Of a stretch of 64,000 nt of DNA, positions 13,601 through 22,730 are shown in pieces (position 1 is the stretch's first letter; each line of letters begins with the position of its first letter). A model generated the notes under the pieces. It worked only from the letters and a program-made list of their open reading frames with translations, had not been told where the DNA came from and searched no databases. A program made the translations under genes and the position numbers. The stretch covers positions 48,351,748 to 48,415,747 of the forward strand of contig OZ023205.1 in the NCBI GenBank assembly GCA_963995525.1, read 5' to 3'. The stretch comes from Escarpia spicata. Taxonomy: Eukaryota > Annelida > Polychaeta > Sabellida > Siboglinidae.

Positions 13601-16600
13601 CAACTAAACATAATGACTGTATGAATTCATACACCTAAACATAATGACTGTATGAATTAATACAACTAAACATAATGACTGTATGAATTCATACAACTAA
13701 ACATAATTACTGTATGAATTCATACAACTAAACATCATGACTGTATGAATTCATACAACTAAACATAATGACTGTATGAATTCATACACCTAAACATAAT
13801 GACTGTATGAATTCATACACCTAAACATAATTAAATTCTTAACCATCCAAAAAGATAATGTACAGAAAATAATCCACAGACATGCTGTCCAAATAGTTAC
13901 AAACAAGAGCAATGTGATAATTATACAACCAGCTTTTCATTTATGCGTCCACATAGGGAGAAATGCTGGAGAAATGTTGACATTTGCCCTTGAAAAATTT
14001 AATAATTGGTATCCGACTACATAGGAACAAAAAAATATTTTTACAGAAAAGTTAGGGTTGACAAAAATAATTAATTTTGTAGATTGTTTTGGTTTCCAAA
14101 AATAAACAGTGTCTAAAGGCATACAGTCATTGCAGCTTAGGATTTAGAAGACATACTTCTGCCAAAGACAAAGTATGAAGCGTTTTGAGCACTCTTAAAT
14201 ACTGGATGCTGCACTAAATAAGAACTTACGTTTTATTTTTACAAAATGAGTTTATTTGATCATCAAAATGTCCTTGACTGGATAGATCCAATCCAAACAC
14301 CAAGTAGTGAGGAGACAGCATCATCTAGTCAGCAGGAGGATGTATCCTATGTAAATTATGTTCGCTCTGTCTTGCATGACTTTTTCAACTGCTATCCCAA
14401 ATTCCAATGCATGTACTTCTTTGCAAGTCTGTCAGTGGCTCCCTAGTTTTCTTTGTCCATCTTTGGTTGCTATGTAACCAGTCCTCTCACCAATTATTTA
14501 CTTCTGGCATAATGAATGAGCGTTTATTCAGAACATTGATAACAATATATACAAGACAAGACAACCAAACAAGTTTAACTATAATACAAGTGAGAATATA
14601 CAATGTTTGAAGGGGGTAAATACGAAGTCATTGACTTTTGTGTAAATTTACCCCTGACATGTGTTTATATATAATTATATACATGTATGTATACACACAT
14701 ATACACACATATATACATACATATATTCACATACATACATACATGTATTTTGAGACATCAATATTATATTATTCGAATTTGCTATTCATCTAACCATCTA
14801 GCTACAATAATTGAAAACATGCAATGGAATATGTGCATATTCAAAATTTAAAGTATGCCATAAGTACACATCTTTACACATATTGTAATTTCCTCAATGG
14901 CATGATTATATTTGTGTTTGATTTTATTTAGGTTTCCACAACCAGATATTTCTCAAATAAAAGGTTCTTGCATTTACGCTTAAATTCAGTAATAGTATTA
15001 GTAGTTTTTAAATTATCACATAGAGAATTCCATAATTGCACTCCCTTTACACAAAGAGACATTGATCGCATGGTAGAACAGACTCTCTGTCGTTCTAGGT
15101 CATGATTAGCTCGCATTGAGTATGCTATTTCCCGTCTAGTAAACAAACACTGAATATTTGATGGCAAACAGCTGTAGTAAGCTTTGTACATAAATAATGA
15201 TGTTTTCAGTTCTATGATATCTGGAAATTTTAGAACATGTAATTGTTGGAAAAGTGAGTTTGTATGATCCAACCATCTTGCACCAAATATAATGCGGATT
15301 ACTCTTTTTTGTAATAAGAAAATACAGTTAGTATTTGTTGGGTACGTGTTTCCCCATATCTCTGCACAATAATTTAAATACGGCAAAAAGAGAGAACTGT
15401 ATAGAATACGTCTACTATTTCTATCAAGTAGATGACTGCATCTATGCATTATAGCTGTACTTTTTGAAAGCTTTGATTGTACGTATTTTATATGAGCTTT
15501 CCAATTTAGTAGATCATCAATAAACACACCCAAAAACTTGGTGACCCTTACTCTTTCGATATTAACATTTTGTATTTTGATATTAATTTCTTTGTTTAGC
15601 ATACGATTTCCAAATAACATATAATTGGTTTTAGATATGTTCAGAGTTAATTTATTTACTGCAAACCATGTATACATTTGGTCCAGAACGTTACATACAG
15701 TTTCGTTTAGTTTATTGATGTTACTATTTGCATAAAAGATATTAGTATCGTCTGCAAAGAGAATGTATTTTACTAGATTAGATATGTTACACATATCATT
15801 AACGTATAGAATGAATAGTTTGGGGCCCAGGATCGAACCCTGTGGGACACCACATGATATATTGCGCACAGTAGAATTACATTTGTCAATGGACACAAAT
15901 TGTTTTCTGTTTTCTAGATAACTATTTAACCAGTCAAATGCCCCTCCACGGATACCAAGAAATTCCATTTTTTTACATAACAGTTTGTGATCGACAGTGT
16001 CAAATGCCTTTTTTAAATCGATAAAAACACCAATAGCATATTTTTTTGCATCCAATGATTGGGTTATTGCATCAACAAGATCTATTAGTGCGTGACATGT
16101 TGACATATTTTGTTGAAATCCATATTGGCTTGGGTTTATTAGTTTGTGTTTGGTAATAAAGCTATCTAAACGAGAACTGAACAATTTTTCTAATATTTTT
16201 GAGAATTGTGGTAATAGTGAAATAGGCCTATAATTAGTGCACATATACTTATCCCCAGACTTAAAGAGTGGGATAACCTTTGCTATTTTCATTTTCTCCG
16301 GGAATAATCCAGAAGTGAAAGATAGATTACAAATATAAGTGATAGGTTTTGCAATGGAGTTAATAACTTCTTTGACCAAATGCATACTTATGTCTTCGCA
16401 ATCTGTGGATGTTTTACTTTCCCAATTGTTCACAGCTCGGATAACTTCATTTTCATTAACTGGAGTTAGAAATAAATTGTTACTGTTTCTGTTTTCTAGG
16501 TAGTCATAAATAGAAACATTTGTTGGTGCCGTTATATCCTTTGACAGCTCCGGACCGATATTAGTAAAATAATTGTTAAACATGTTCGCTACATCTTCCT

Positions 16601-19600
16601 TATTACTAATGGCTATGCCATCATTAACAAACTGATCTGGGTAGTGATTTCCTAAGCGAGGTGTTCCCATTACAGTTTTAAGTACTTTCCAGGTGCCAGC
16701 AATGTCATTTTTCTTCTGTGCGAGTAAACTGCTATAATATTGTTTCTTAGTGGATCTGAGAATACCTGTTAATTTATTTTTGTATGATTTATATCTAGTT
16801 TCCGAGATAATTGATCTGGATGACAGAAATGCTTTATACAAATGATTTTTCTTGATACATGCGTTTCTGAGTCCTTTAGTAAACCAAGTTTTTTTTTAAC
16901 TAATTGTTAATACTTTAGGTCGTACAGTTGACACAGGACAATGTTTGTTGTACATTTGTGTAAAATCATGAAGAAAGTTGTCATATGCTATATTTGCATT
17001 TTCACTACCGATAACAGTATGCCAAGAATTTTGCATTAAGTTACACTTCAATGCATTGATGTTTTCTTTGCTAAGATGACGAATACACTTGTTAGAATGT
17101 TCGTTCACGTTACGTTTTACAGTACAATGGCACAGAGCAAATACAGGAAGATGATCACTGATATCATTTACTAATAGACCACTATCAATCTTGCACTCAA
17201 GTTCAGAAGTAAAAATGTTGTCTATAAGGGTTGCAGAGGTAGTAGTAATTCTGCTAGGTCTATTAATTAAAGGGTATAGACCAAGACTGTACATAAGATC
17301 TACAAATAGCTTGGTTCCACTATGACTATCACATTTAAACAAATCTATATTGAAATCACCACATACATATATGGTTTTGGTGCAACGTATACGACTAAAC
17401 AATTGTTCAATATTGTCATTAAATGAAACCATGTTAGACCCAGGGCACCTATATACACAACTGACCAGTGCAGTTTTGTGTCGGTTAATTTCACATTCAA
17501 CAGTAACACATTCTAGTACGTTATCAACTATTAATGACTTTTTTTCGCATAATCGCCCATTTAGCTTCTTATTAACATAAATCACCACACCTCCACCTTT
17601 TCTGTTGTCTCTAACAACATGAAAAGCATCATAATCATTAAACGTATATAAAGGAGATGAGTCCTTGCTCAGCCACGTTTCGCTTATTGCTATAATATCA
17701 AACTTTACATTAAGTGATTTGAGAAGATCTTGTATATCGCTGAAGCTAGTACTCAGACTTCTAGCATTAAAATGTACCAAAGACAGACCACCATCATAAT
17801 TTCTGTTTACCTCATTATTGAATTGTTGTTCTGTATAATATTTACAAGATGTTGATATGTTGTTGTAATAATTATTTTCAGGATCGACATCCTTCTCAAA
17901 ATGACACCTGCTGTGTTCAGTATATTTGTAGGTTTCAAATATGTTATCCATGTCATCACAATTTGAGAATGAGTAATTTTCTTTCACTGTGTTAGCCATG
18001 TAAATGGTAGATAGTAGGTATTAAATGAAATAGAAACAGCAAAGCAATGTTTGCCATAATAAAGTAATATACAGTTTTGACCATTGTTATCAATAAGAAC
18101 AAACACACAGTGTACAACTGTAATACAGTGGATGGACAACATCAACAAAAACAGCCGGGTCGTAGAGTTAATTTCGGTGGAATCAGACACCAAAGACAGA
18201 GTCATGCAGTGTGCAAAACTAGTATAGAAGTTGCACAACAACAACAAAAACAACATAGTCGTAGACGTAAAGTTCATTTCGCCGGTGGAGTCAGACATCA
18301 AAGTCGCGGAAATCGTCCATGCACTTAACGAGTCGAATCTTGGCACTGTCCGCAGGACCGTTCGCTTTCACGAAGATCTTGCAATTTCTCGTCCACGTTG
18401 ACTGGATTTTACCTTGCTTTCTCAGTAGACGGGCGGTTTTCGCGAGGTTCGCTTGCTTTGCCGTCAAGTGTTCATTTACATAAACGTTGGTGCCGCGTAG
18501 TTTCTTGCCCCATTTCAGAACATTCACTTTAGCTTTCCTGTTGGAGAACCGTACGATAATACGTGGCGGTGCGGTGGTTCGGTGTTGACTCGTGTTCGTC
18601 GATGCAGATCTGTTGCCCGCACTGAGAGTGTGACACGCAGAAATGTCTTTTTTGTCGATGTCAATACCCTTCGAACTGAAGAACGTTACGATTTTCTCTT
18701 CCAATGTCGCCAGTTCTTCTTGCGGTGCTTCTGCGTCGGTGTTTGCGTTACTCGCTGTTGCCGTTGCTCTAGCGTACGTTTGGTGTTTGGTGGTGAGTCC
18801 AGTGATAATGATGTCATCAATTCTGGAGTATTGTTCAAGGTCTTCAATTCTCGACTCTAGTAAGCCGATTTTCTTGTCTTTTTCGTCGTTGGCACGCTGT
18901 AACAGTTTTACTGTTGTCAGCAGGGCTGCCAGTTCCTTTTGGAATGTCGAAATACCAGCAATATCATGTTTGATGTCAGCGAGTTGTTGTTTAATTTCAG
19001 CAATATCGGTGGTATGCTCAGGTGTGCTCTGTTTTCTGTTTTTAGACATCGTGATGTGCAGAGTGTGTAGGTGCAAGGATGTTCGCGTGCAGTATGTGTG
19101 GTCGGTCTTGGCGAGGGTGAATAGCTGTCGATGTGTTGTCAGGTGTTTGTTTACATCCGGGTTGGCGGAGAGGGCGGGAAATACGATTTGATTTCAGACA
19201 GACTCAGGTGCACATTTTTACCTTGTCGACTGCGCCATTCGATTTGCAAAGTCAACCGTCAAGTTCCCCTTGTCGGGTTTCGTCTACGTGCCGAGTGATC
19301 GTTAGGAAGCCTCCCAGTAAAATCGCAAGAACTGACACATTATGCGGACGACCAAAATCAACAGTATAACAAGTAACGCCACCTGGTGACTCACCACATC
19401 ACTAATCACCTACACATTGGGCTCACTTCCATCTGACTGTCTCCGAGATCTTTGGGGTTTCCACGTATAATTCTCAGTTTATCATGTATTCAGTCCAACA
19501 GATGTCAAGTGCTTAACATAGTGGTCATATATAGCATCTCTCCAATTGGTCCTGCACGCTTCTCGTAATCATCCTTTTTTTTTCTGTCCTTTCAATCAAG

Positions 19601-20621
19601 ACTGCTGTAAAAATATATTGATTTAAATCAGTTAAACCTACCTTAATAATACATTGCCCAAGACACCTACCTTGTCAATGAGGGTAGTGTTGGTTGTGAG
19701 GATTCCCTGTCTCTTCCAGTCTTCTGGGAAAGGCAGCCACTGCTACAAATGTTACATCCAAAGGAAAGACAAAAATAACATGGTAAACATTGACGCATGA
19801 GATGCATTCAGCTGGATTAATAGTAAGTTACAGCTAACCAGAGTGCATCATTAAAATTGCAGGGACTTGGAGAATAGAGTCCTTTAATTAGTACAGCTTA
19901 TACACAAAATATGCTCCTCACACAAAAGGATGAATGAATAGTACAAATGTTCTATTCACTGTGTTAATGCTAGCAGTATAAGTGTATTAAAATAAAACTG
20001 TCCGACACGTGATAATTTTAAGGAACAGCGACACATAATATAGTGTCGGACTCTCAATAAAACATTGCATTCTGTCATCACCATGTGTGGCAATCTCGTT
20101 AAATCTGATTAAATCTTTAATCACCGAAACCTAGATATTTAACAAAGAAACACTGGTTAATAATTCTAATAATAAACTAGACAATATTTGTATACGAAAG
20201 AGTGAAATATGTTTACATTAAATAATAATTCTAATTTATGGTATTATCAACAAACGTGCTCGTGTGCCATTTAACACATAATGGACTAAAGGAACCTTTG
20301 TTATCTGATCCGAACTACAACTATGACTACAACGATTTGCCCAGACTTGTCGATGTATACTTATTATTACCTACCTGTGTCTGCCAGGAGTCCAGATAGA
20401 ACCTACACCCTGACTGGTACATACACTGGAATTCTTTGCCATTCTGGTGGAAGAACGTCTCCAGGATGATATCGTCAGTGTTCTGAAAGTGACAGGGTTA
20501 ATAGTGTGCAAATGGCAACATGACATGGGCTTCTCAATTGGTTGTCAGTATAATTTCTGTGATGTAGAAGAGAAAGGATTAATAAATCACACATATGTGT
20601 CTGTGTGTGTGTCTGTGTGTG

Positions 20622-20652
<31 letters not shown>

Positions 20653-20667
20653 CTGTGCGTGCCTGTG

Positions 20668-20710
<43 letters not shown>

Positions 20711-20845
20711 CTGCCTGTGTGTGTGTGTGTGTGTGCACATACGTGCACGTGTATGTGTGGATGGGTGTGTGTGTTCACGCGTGTGCACATGCATAAACAC
20801 ACACTGTCACACATGCATGCCCATACACATATGAAAAACTATGTC

Positions 20846-20890
<45 letters not shown>

Positions 20891-22730
20891 ACCAAGTGCA
20901 CTGCCTGCAATTCAATGGCCCCCACAGATATGGCATGAATTATCACAGTCAGCCAGTGTAATAGCATGGCAATCACTGGTTGAAGAATATTAACAAATAA
21001 AGTGATCTATTTTCTTCAGCTGCCATCCTGTCAGTTAATTGTTTGCATTGCATGTCAATGTCATTTTGGAGCCGGCATGTCAGTGTGGCCAATAAATAAT
21101 TGCAATTGATTGTGAAACTGAAACTGGATATGTAAATGGTTGTTCATGTTGGTCATAACTATTTATAGTCACACACAATTGCGTTAAAGGAACAAGCAAC
21201 CAGAAACACATTAAAATCTCTCAAACCATTAAAGAATGTCTACTGTATCACATCCCATCATTTTCTTTTAATTCTTAGATCATTTAGAAATTGTTGAAGG
21301 AGAATTACTGAGCCTCTCTGGAGACTGTCATTTTGGGCATTTCGCCTGTGGGTGTGATGTCACACTTCCATTGCTGCCAGCGCTTCGGGCGGTCAAAACA
21401 AAACAGCATTAGCAATATAAACACGGCCACAAGTATGACACGACTATAGTTAGTCTACATGTGCCTCATATCTTTCTTCCACACAATACAAACATTCATA
21501 AAGAATGATGATGCCTCAACTAGGGAAACTGCAACCAAAGCAATCGCGAATTTCTACTTGGTACGACGGAGCTTGTATTATCTCTCACTATCACATGTAA
21601 ACAAATGGGGTAGCCAACAAATCATTCCAGTCGACCGTCGCGCGGTGTATATTTTAATAATCAATTAACATGATTAATACAGAAGAAGTCATTGTTGTAC
21701 AGTCTCGAAACAGTCCAAGGTAAAATGGTTTTCGCAAACCATCTTTCGGCTGAAATTGAATTTGTCCACCGTGTGGCCTGTACCAATGTTGTGCAGCCAT
21801 TTCATCGCCAGCTCGCAGGGAATTTCTTCGCATTTGGAATTTGAAAGAATCTCTTTCCTTTCGCTGTACCTTCTCCTGCTTTATTTTGGCATCTGTATGT
21901 CTGACACTCAGGCAATTTGCTCACTGTAGATTTATATAAGCAACCCAAACCATGTTGATGTGGGCCCAGTGCGCTACTATTTACTCGTTATGTCCTCGCT
22001 GAAGGAGGTGGATAGCCTACGTCATACCCATGCCTTCTATAGTGTTATTCCTTGTGAATCGGGCAACAATGGCAGCACCCACATTCAATGTAAATTTACG
22101 TTTTTAAGTGCATAACATTCATACAAAATTACAACAAATTTATTATGTGAGAATATACTGTCTTCAATGGTATGTGAGATTTTGTGGGATTTTGAACCTT
22201 AGGATTGCTTGTTCCTTTAAGGTTCGGCTTACACAGGCAGTGCAGGGAGTCATGCAAGCAGAGCATTTTTTTCAGTACAATTTTCTTAGTATGAAAATAT
22301 TACACATAAATTTCATATGGGCTGAGTATGATTTCATAAGGACAGTTTGTTCATATGAACACAGGAAAAACTGTCTTCACATCATTAGATAGATTACAAA
22401 AACAAATAACCACATAAACTCACTGTCTCAAGTATCCATACCCACCTCATACTGGGGTAGTTCAAACTCAGACAAGTCTGATTTCGCCCTCTCCATAACA
22501 CCAGGGGTAGCCTTTTCTCCCCATTCTGGTTCCATTTTCTTGGGCATATAGGGTGTGCTTGGGCCTGGTTGGTTGGGATTCGTTCGACTGTCAACTTCGT
22601 TCACGTCACTCGCGTGACGGAACTGTATCTCTTTGAAACCGCGGTTTGTATTCCTTGATGTCGATGGCGATGACACTCGTGTACTGTTGGTTGATGGTTG
22701 GTTCTTCTCCGTCGAGGCACCTGTTCCCAT
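2569..22730 (-). CDS. Kinesin copy A: C-terminal motor, kinesin-14-like, 18 exons
   Basis: This is a predicted microtubule motor of about 786 residues with the motor at its C-terminus. Exons in coding order: 22730-22446, 20482-20375, 19742-19671, 11962-11834, 11679-11566, 10861-10753, 10444-10350, 9782-9711, 9394-9292, 8884-8750, 8471-8355, 7997-7833, 7325-7189, 5697-5637, 4595-4390, 3616-3430, 3126-3031, 2739-2569. Nearly all junctions are GT-AG and match copy B in size and phase. The weak point is exon 9 to 10: the visible donor at 9292 is in phase 1, while the obvious acceptor of exon 10 is in phase 0. An acceptor four bases later (exon from 8880) would restore the frame. The start ATG gives MGTGAS, a plausible N-myristoylation signal. 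Kinesin-14 motors usually move to microtubule minus ends; direction here is inferred from the family only. The LINE and minisatellite in intron 3 are absent from copy B. Confidence 0.88.
3640..3960. repeat. Array of about 58-bp units next to the exon 16 acceptor of kinesin A
   Basis: About six degenerate units continue upstream (in gene direction) from the exon 16 boundary at 3616. On the minus strand each unit resembles a CCAATGTTT phrase, then TTCTTCC, then a CATCTCATCTG-like stretch, which is the same order as the real acceptor and the first bases of exon 16. Most units have lost the AG at the splice position. A shorter version of the array is present in copy B (43385-43600). Confidence 0.7.
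6742..7080 (+). mobile_element. Possible solo LTR
   Basis: The block starts with TGTCAGTTATCGAGG, contains a TATA-like CTTTATATATAAAGC near 6999 and ends with CTTGTAACA. This TG...CA layout with an internal promoter fits a solo LTR in an intron of kinesin A. Flanks share only GCAG, not a clean 5-bp duplication, so the call is weak. Confidence 0.25.
8355..10861 (-). CDS. Kinesin A UBA-like segment and coiled-coil stalk (exons 6-11)
   Basis: Exon 6 encodes a 36-residue segment ([21 protein letters not shown]) whose spacing resembles a UBA-like helix bundle; this is a tentative reading. Exons 7 to 11 are rich in Glu, Lys, Gln and Leu in heptad-like spacing (for example [14 protein letters not shown]), as expected for the dimerising stalk before the motor. 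Exon 11 ends with [16 protein letters not shown], directly before the neck. Introns here contain two (TG)n tracts and a foldback element. Confidence 0.8.
9424..9645. mobile_element. Foldback (near-palindromic) element
   Basis: The two halves of this block are inverted copies of each other, centred near 9540. The left arm phrase TTAATAAGAAATGCCAT recurs inverted on the right, as do TACATTTAAA and CAGTATT stretches. Both strands therefore give almost the same open frame. It lies in intron 8 of kinesin A and is absent from copy B. It is probably a foldback MITE; no target duplication was confirmed. Confidence 0.65.
9944..10135. repeat. (TG)n microsatellite with TGCG/TGCA variants
   Basis: About 90 bp of uninterrupted TG dinucleotides is followed by imperfect GTGTGCATG and GTGCGTG units. 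It lies in intron 7 of kinesin A. All open frames over it are artefacts. Confidence 0.97.
10556..10655. repeat. (TG)n microsatellite
   Basis: Roughly 100 bp of TG repeats with a few CG and CA interruptions, in intron 6 of kinesin A, about 110 bp from exon 7. Confidence 0.97.
11566..22730 (-). CDS. Kinesin A N-terminal tryptophan-rich region (exons 1-5)
   Basis: Exon 1 is low in complexity, Ser/Thr/Pro/Asn-rich, and ends in SEFELPQYE. Exons 2, 3 and 5 contain two related Trp-containing stretches: one around [15 protein letters not shown], the other around [12 protein letters not shown]. Between them exon 4 carries [18 protein letters not shown] do not recognise these as a named domain. They are conserved in copy B more strongly than exon 1, which suggests a folded cargo- or partner-binding module. 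Confidence 0.75.
12072..13831. repeat. 31-bp palindromic minisatellite, about 56 copies
   Basis: The unit is 31 bp and contains the perfect 16-bp palindrome TGTATGAATTCATACA, followed by CCTAAACATAATGAC or close variants. Two sites vary: CCTAA versus ACTAA, and CATA versus CATC. Variants are not random: in 12340-12900 runs of CCT/CATC, CCT/CATC, ACT/CATA recur, so there is a three-unit higher-order repeat. Each unit has an EcoRI site. The array fills part of intron 3 of kinesin A, just upstream of exon 4; copy B lacks it. Confidence 0.97.
14928..16841 (-). CDS. LINE ORF2, reverse transcriptase part
   Basis: The 637-residue frame holds a full non-LTR reverse transcriptase. Visible blocks in order are [18 protein letters not shown], the first catalytic aspartate in [24 protein letters not shown], the catalytic FADD box ([10 protein letters not shown]), the following [14 protein letters not shown] and the thumb region ([15 protein letters not shown]). 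Length and motifs fit a complete Jockey/CR1-like RT with its C-terminal tail. It is joined to the endonuclease frame at 16842-16896 by the one-base break described there. Confidence 0.9.
   Translation of the reverse strand: MYKAFLSSRSIISETRYKSYKNKLTGILRSTKKQYYSSLLAQKKNDIAGTWKVLKTVMGTPRLGNHYPDQFVNDGIAISNKEDVANMFNNYFTNIGPELSKDITAPTNVSIYDYLENRNSNNLFLTPVNENEVIRAVNNWESKTSTDCEDISMHLVKEVINSIAKPITYICNLSFTSGLFPEKMKIAKVIPLFKSGDKYMCTNYRPISLLPQFSKILEKLFSSRLDSFITKHKLINPSQYGFQQNMSTCHALIDLVDAITQSLDAKKYAIGVFIDLKKAFDTVDHKLLCKKMEFLGIRGGAFDWLNSYLENRKQFVSIDKCNSTVRNISCGVPQGSILGPKLFILYVNDMCNISNLVKYILFADDTNIFYANSNINKLNETVCNVLDQMYTWFAVNKLTLNISKTNYMLFGNRMLNKEINIKIQNVNIERVRVTKFLGVFIDDLLNWKAHIKYVQSKLSKSTAIMHRCSHLLDRNSRRILYSSLFLPYLNYCAEIWGNTYPTNTNCIFLLQKRVIRIIFGARWLDHTNSLFQQLHVLKFPDIIELKTSLFMYKAYYSCLPSNIQCLFTRREIAYSMRANHDLERQRVCSTMRSMSLCVKGVQLWNSLCDNLKTTNTITEFKRKCKNLLFEKYLVVET
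16896..17999 (-). CDS. LINE ORF2, apurinic-like endonuclease part
   Basis: The 367-residue frame carries the APE-type endonuclease that nicks target [13 protein letters not shown] near residue 75, the metal-binding glutamate in [21 protein letters not shown], and the C-terminal [11 protein letters not shown]. The frame ends at a TAA beside a run of nine A (minus strand). The residues expected next ([14 protein letters not shown]) are found directly after it in another frame and lead into the RT frame. A single-base insertion or deletion at the run is enough to explain the break. It could be a real mutation or an assembly error. Confidence 0.85.
   Translation of the reverse strand: MANTVKENYSFSNCDDMDNIFETYKYTEHSRCHFEKDVDPENNYYNNISTSCKYYTEQQFNNEVNRNYDGGLSLVHFNARSLSTSFSDIQDLLKSLNVKFDIIAISETWLSKDSSPLYTFNDYDAFHVVRDNRKGGGVVIYVNKKLNGRLCEKKSLIVDNVLECVTVECEINRHKTALVSCVYRCPGSNMVSFNDNIEQLFSRIRCTKTIYVCGDFNIDLFKCDSHSGTKLFVDLMYSLGLYPLINRPSRITTTSATLIDNIFTSELECKIDSGLLVNDISDHLPVFALCHCTVKRNVNEHSNKCIRHLSKENINALKCNLMQNSWHTVIGSENANIAYDNFLHDFTQMYNKHCPVSTVRPKVLTIS
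17984..18346 (-). CDS. Small hydrophobic ORF between LINE ORF1 and ORF2
   Basis: A 120-codon open frame overlaps the end of ORF1 by 56 bp and the start of ORF2 by 16 bp. It encodes two similar segments, one with [20 protein letters not shown] and one with [17 protein letters not shown], so the DNA contains an internal duplication of about 100 bp. Both segments are followed by hydrophobic stretches. It may be only linker sequence that happens to be open. I do not recognise a family. Confidence 0.25.
   Translation of the reverse strand: MPRFDSLSAWTISATLMSDSTGEMNFTSTTMLFLLLLCNFYTSFAHCMTLSLVSDSTEINSTTRLFLLMLSIHCITVVHCVFVLIDNNGQNCILLYYGKHCFAVSISFNTYYLPFTWLTQ
18291..19076 (-). CDS. LINE ORF1, coiled-coil nucleic-acid-binding protein
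   Basis: An open frame of 261 residues. A second ATG nine codons in (19049, MSKNRKQS) is an equally likely start. Residues about 20-90 form a coiled coil ([13 protein letters not shown], then [18 protein letters not shown]), ending in the phrase DDIIITGL. The C-terminal half ([19 protein letters not shown], then [20 protein letters not shown]) resembles the RRM-like and C-terminal domains of L1-type ORF1 proteins. In this family ORF1 binds element RNA and acts as a chaperone. The frame is intact. Confidence 0.82.
   Translation of the reverse strand: MHLHTLHITMSKNRKQSTPEHTTDIAEIKQQLADIKHDIAGISTFQKELAALLTTVKLLQRANDEKDKKIGLLESRIEDLEQYSRIDDIIITGLTTKHQTYARATATASNANTDAEAPQEELATLEEKIVTFFSSKGIDIDKKDISACHTLSAGNRSASTNTSQHRTTAPPRIIVRFSNRKAKVNVLKWGKKLRGTNVYVNEHLTAKQANLAKTARLLRKQGKIQSTWTRNCKIFVKANGPADSAKIRLVKCMDDFRDFDV
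20035..20130. repeat. Dispersed repeat family, copy 2
   Basis: The phrases GTCGGACTCTCAATAA and TGTGGCAATCTCGTTAAAT match those near 27305-27440, and inverted at 2165 and 30395. It lies in intron 2 of kinesin A. Confidence 0.45.
20596..20890. repeat. Compound microsatellite (TG/TGCG)n then (TA)n
   Basis: GTGTCTGTG and GTGCGTGC units run from about 20596 to 20800, followed by a less regular part and a (TA)n tract at about 20850-20887. It lies in intron 1 of kinesin A. Confidence 0.95.

Larger units (their letters stand above)
14640..19370 (-). mobile_element. Near-complete APE-type LINE (Jockey/CR1-like), minus strand
   Basis: A non-LTR retrotransposon inserted in intron 3 of kinesin A in the same orientation as the gene. 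Order in element direction: a 5' leader from about 19370, ORF1 (19076-18291), a small hydrophobic ORF (18346-17984), the endonuclease part of ORF2 (17999-16896), the reverse transcriptase part (16841-14928), then an AT-rich 3' tail with TATG/TACA repeats to about 14640. Target-site duplications were not established, so both ends are approximate. It is much better preserved than the other LINE copies in the window and is probably a recent insertion. Confidence 0.85.

Noticed and set aside
18643..19191. 182-codon plus-strand frame with a Cys/Ser-rich sequence
   Set aside because: It is antisense to LINE ORF1, whose coiled-coil and C-terminal domain are convincing on the minus strand.
20447..20938. 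163-codon plus-strand frame rich in Cys, Val, Arg and Ala
   Set aside because: It runs through the GTGC/GT/TA microsatellites and is antisense to exon 2 of kinesin A.
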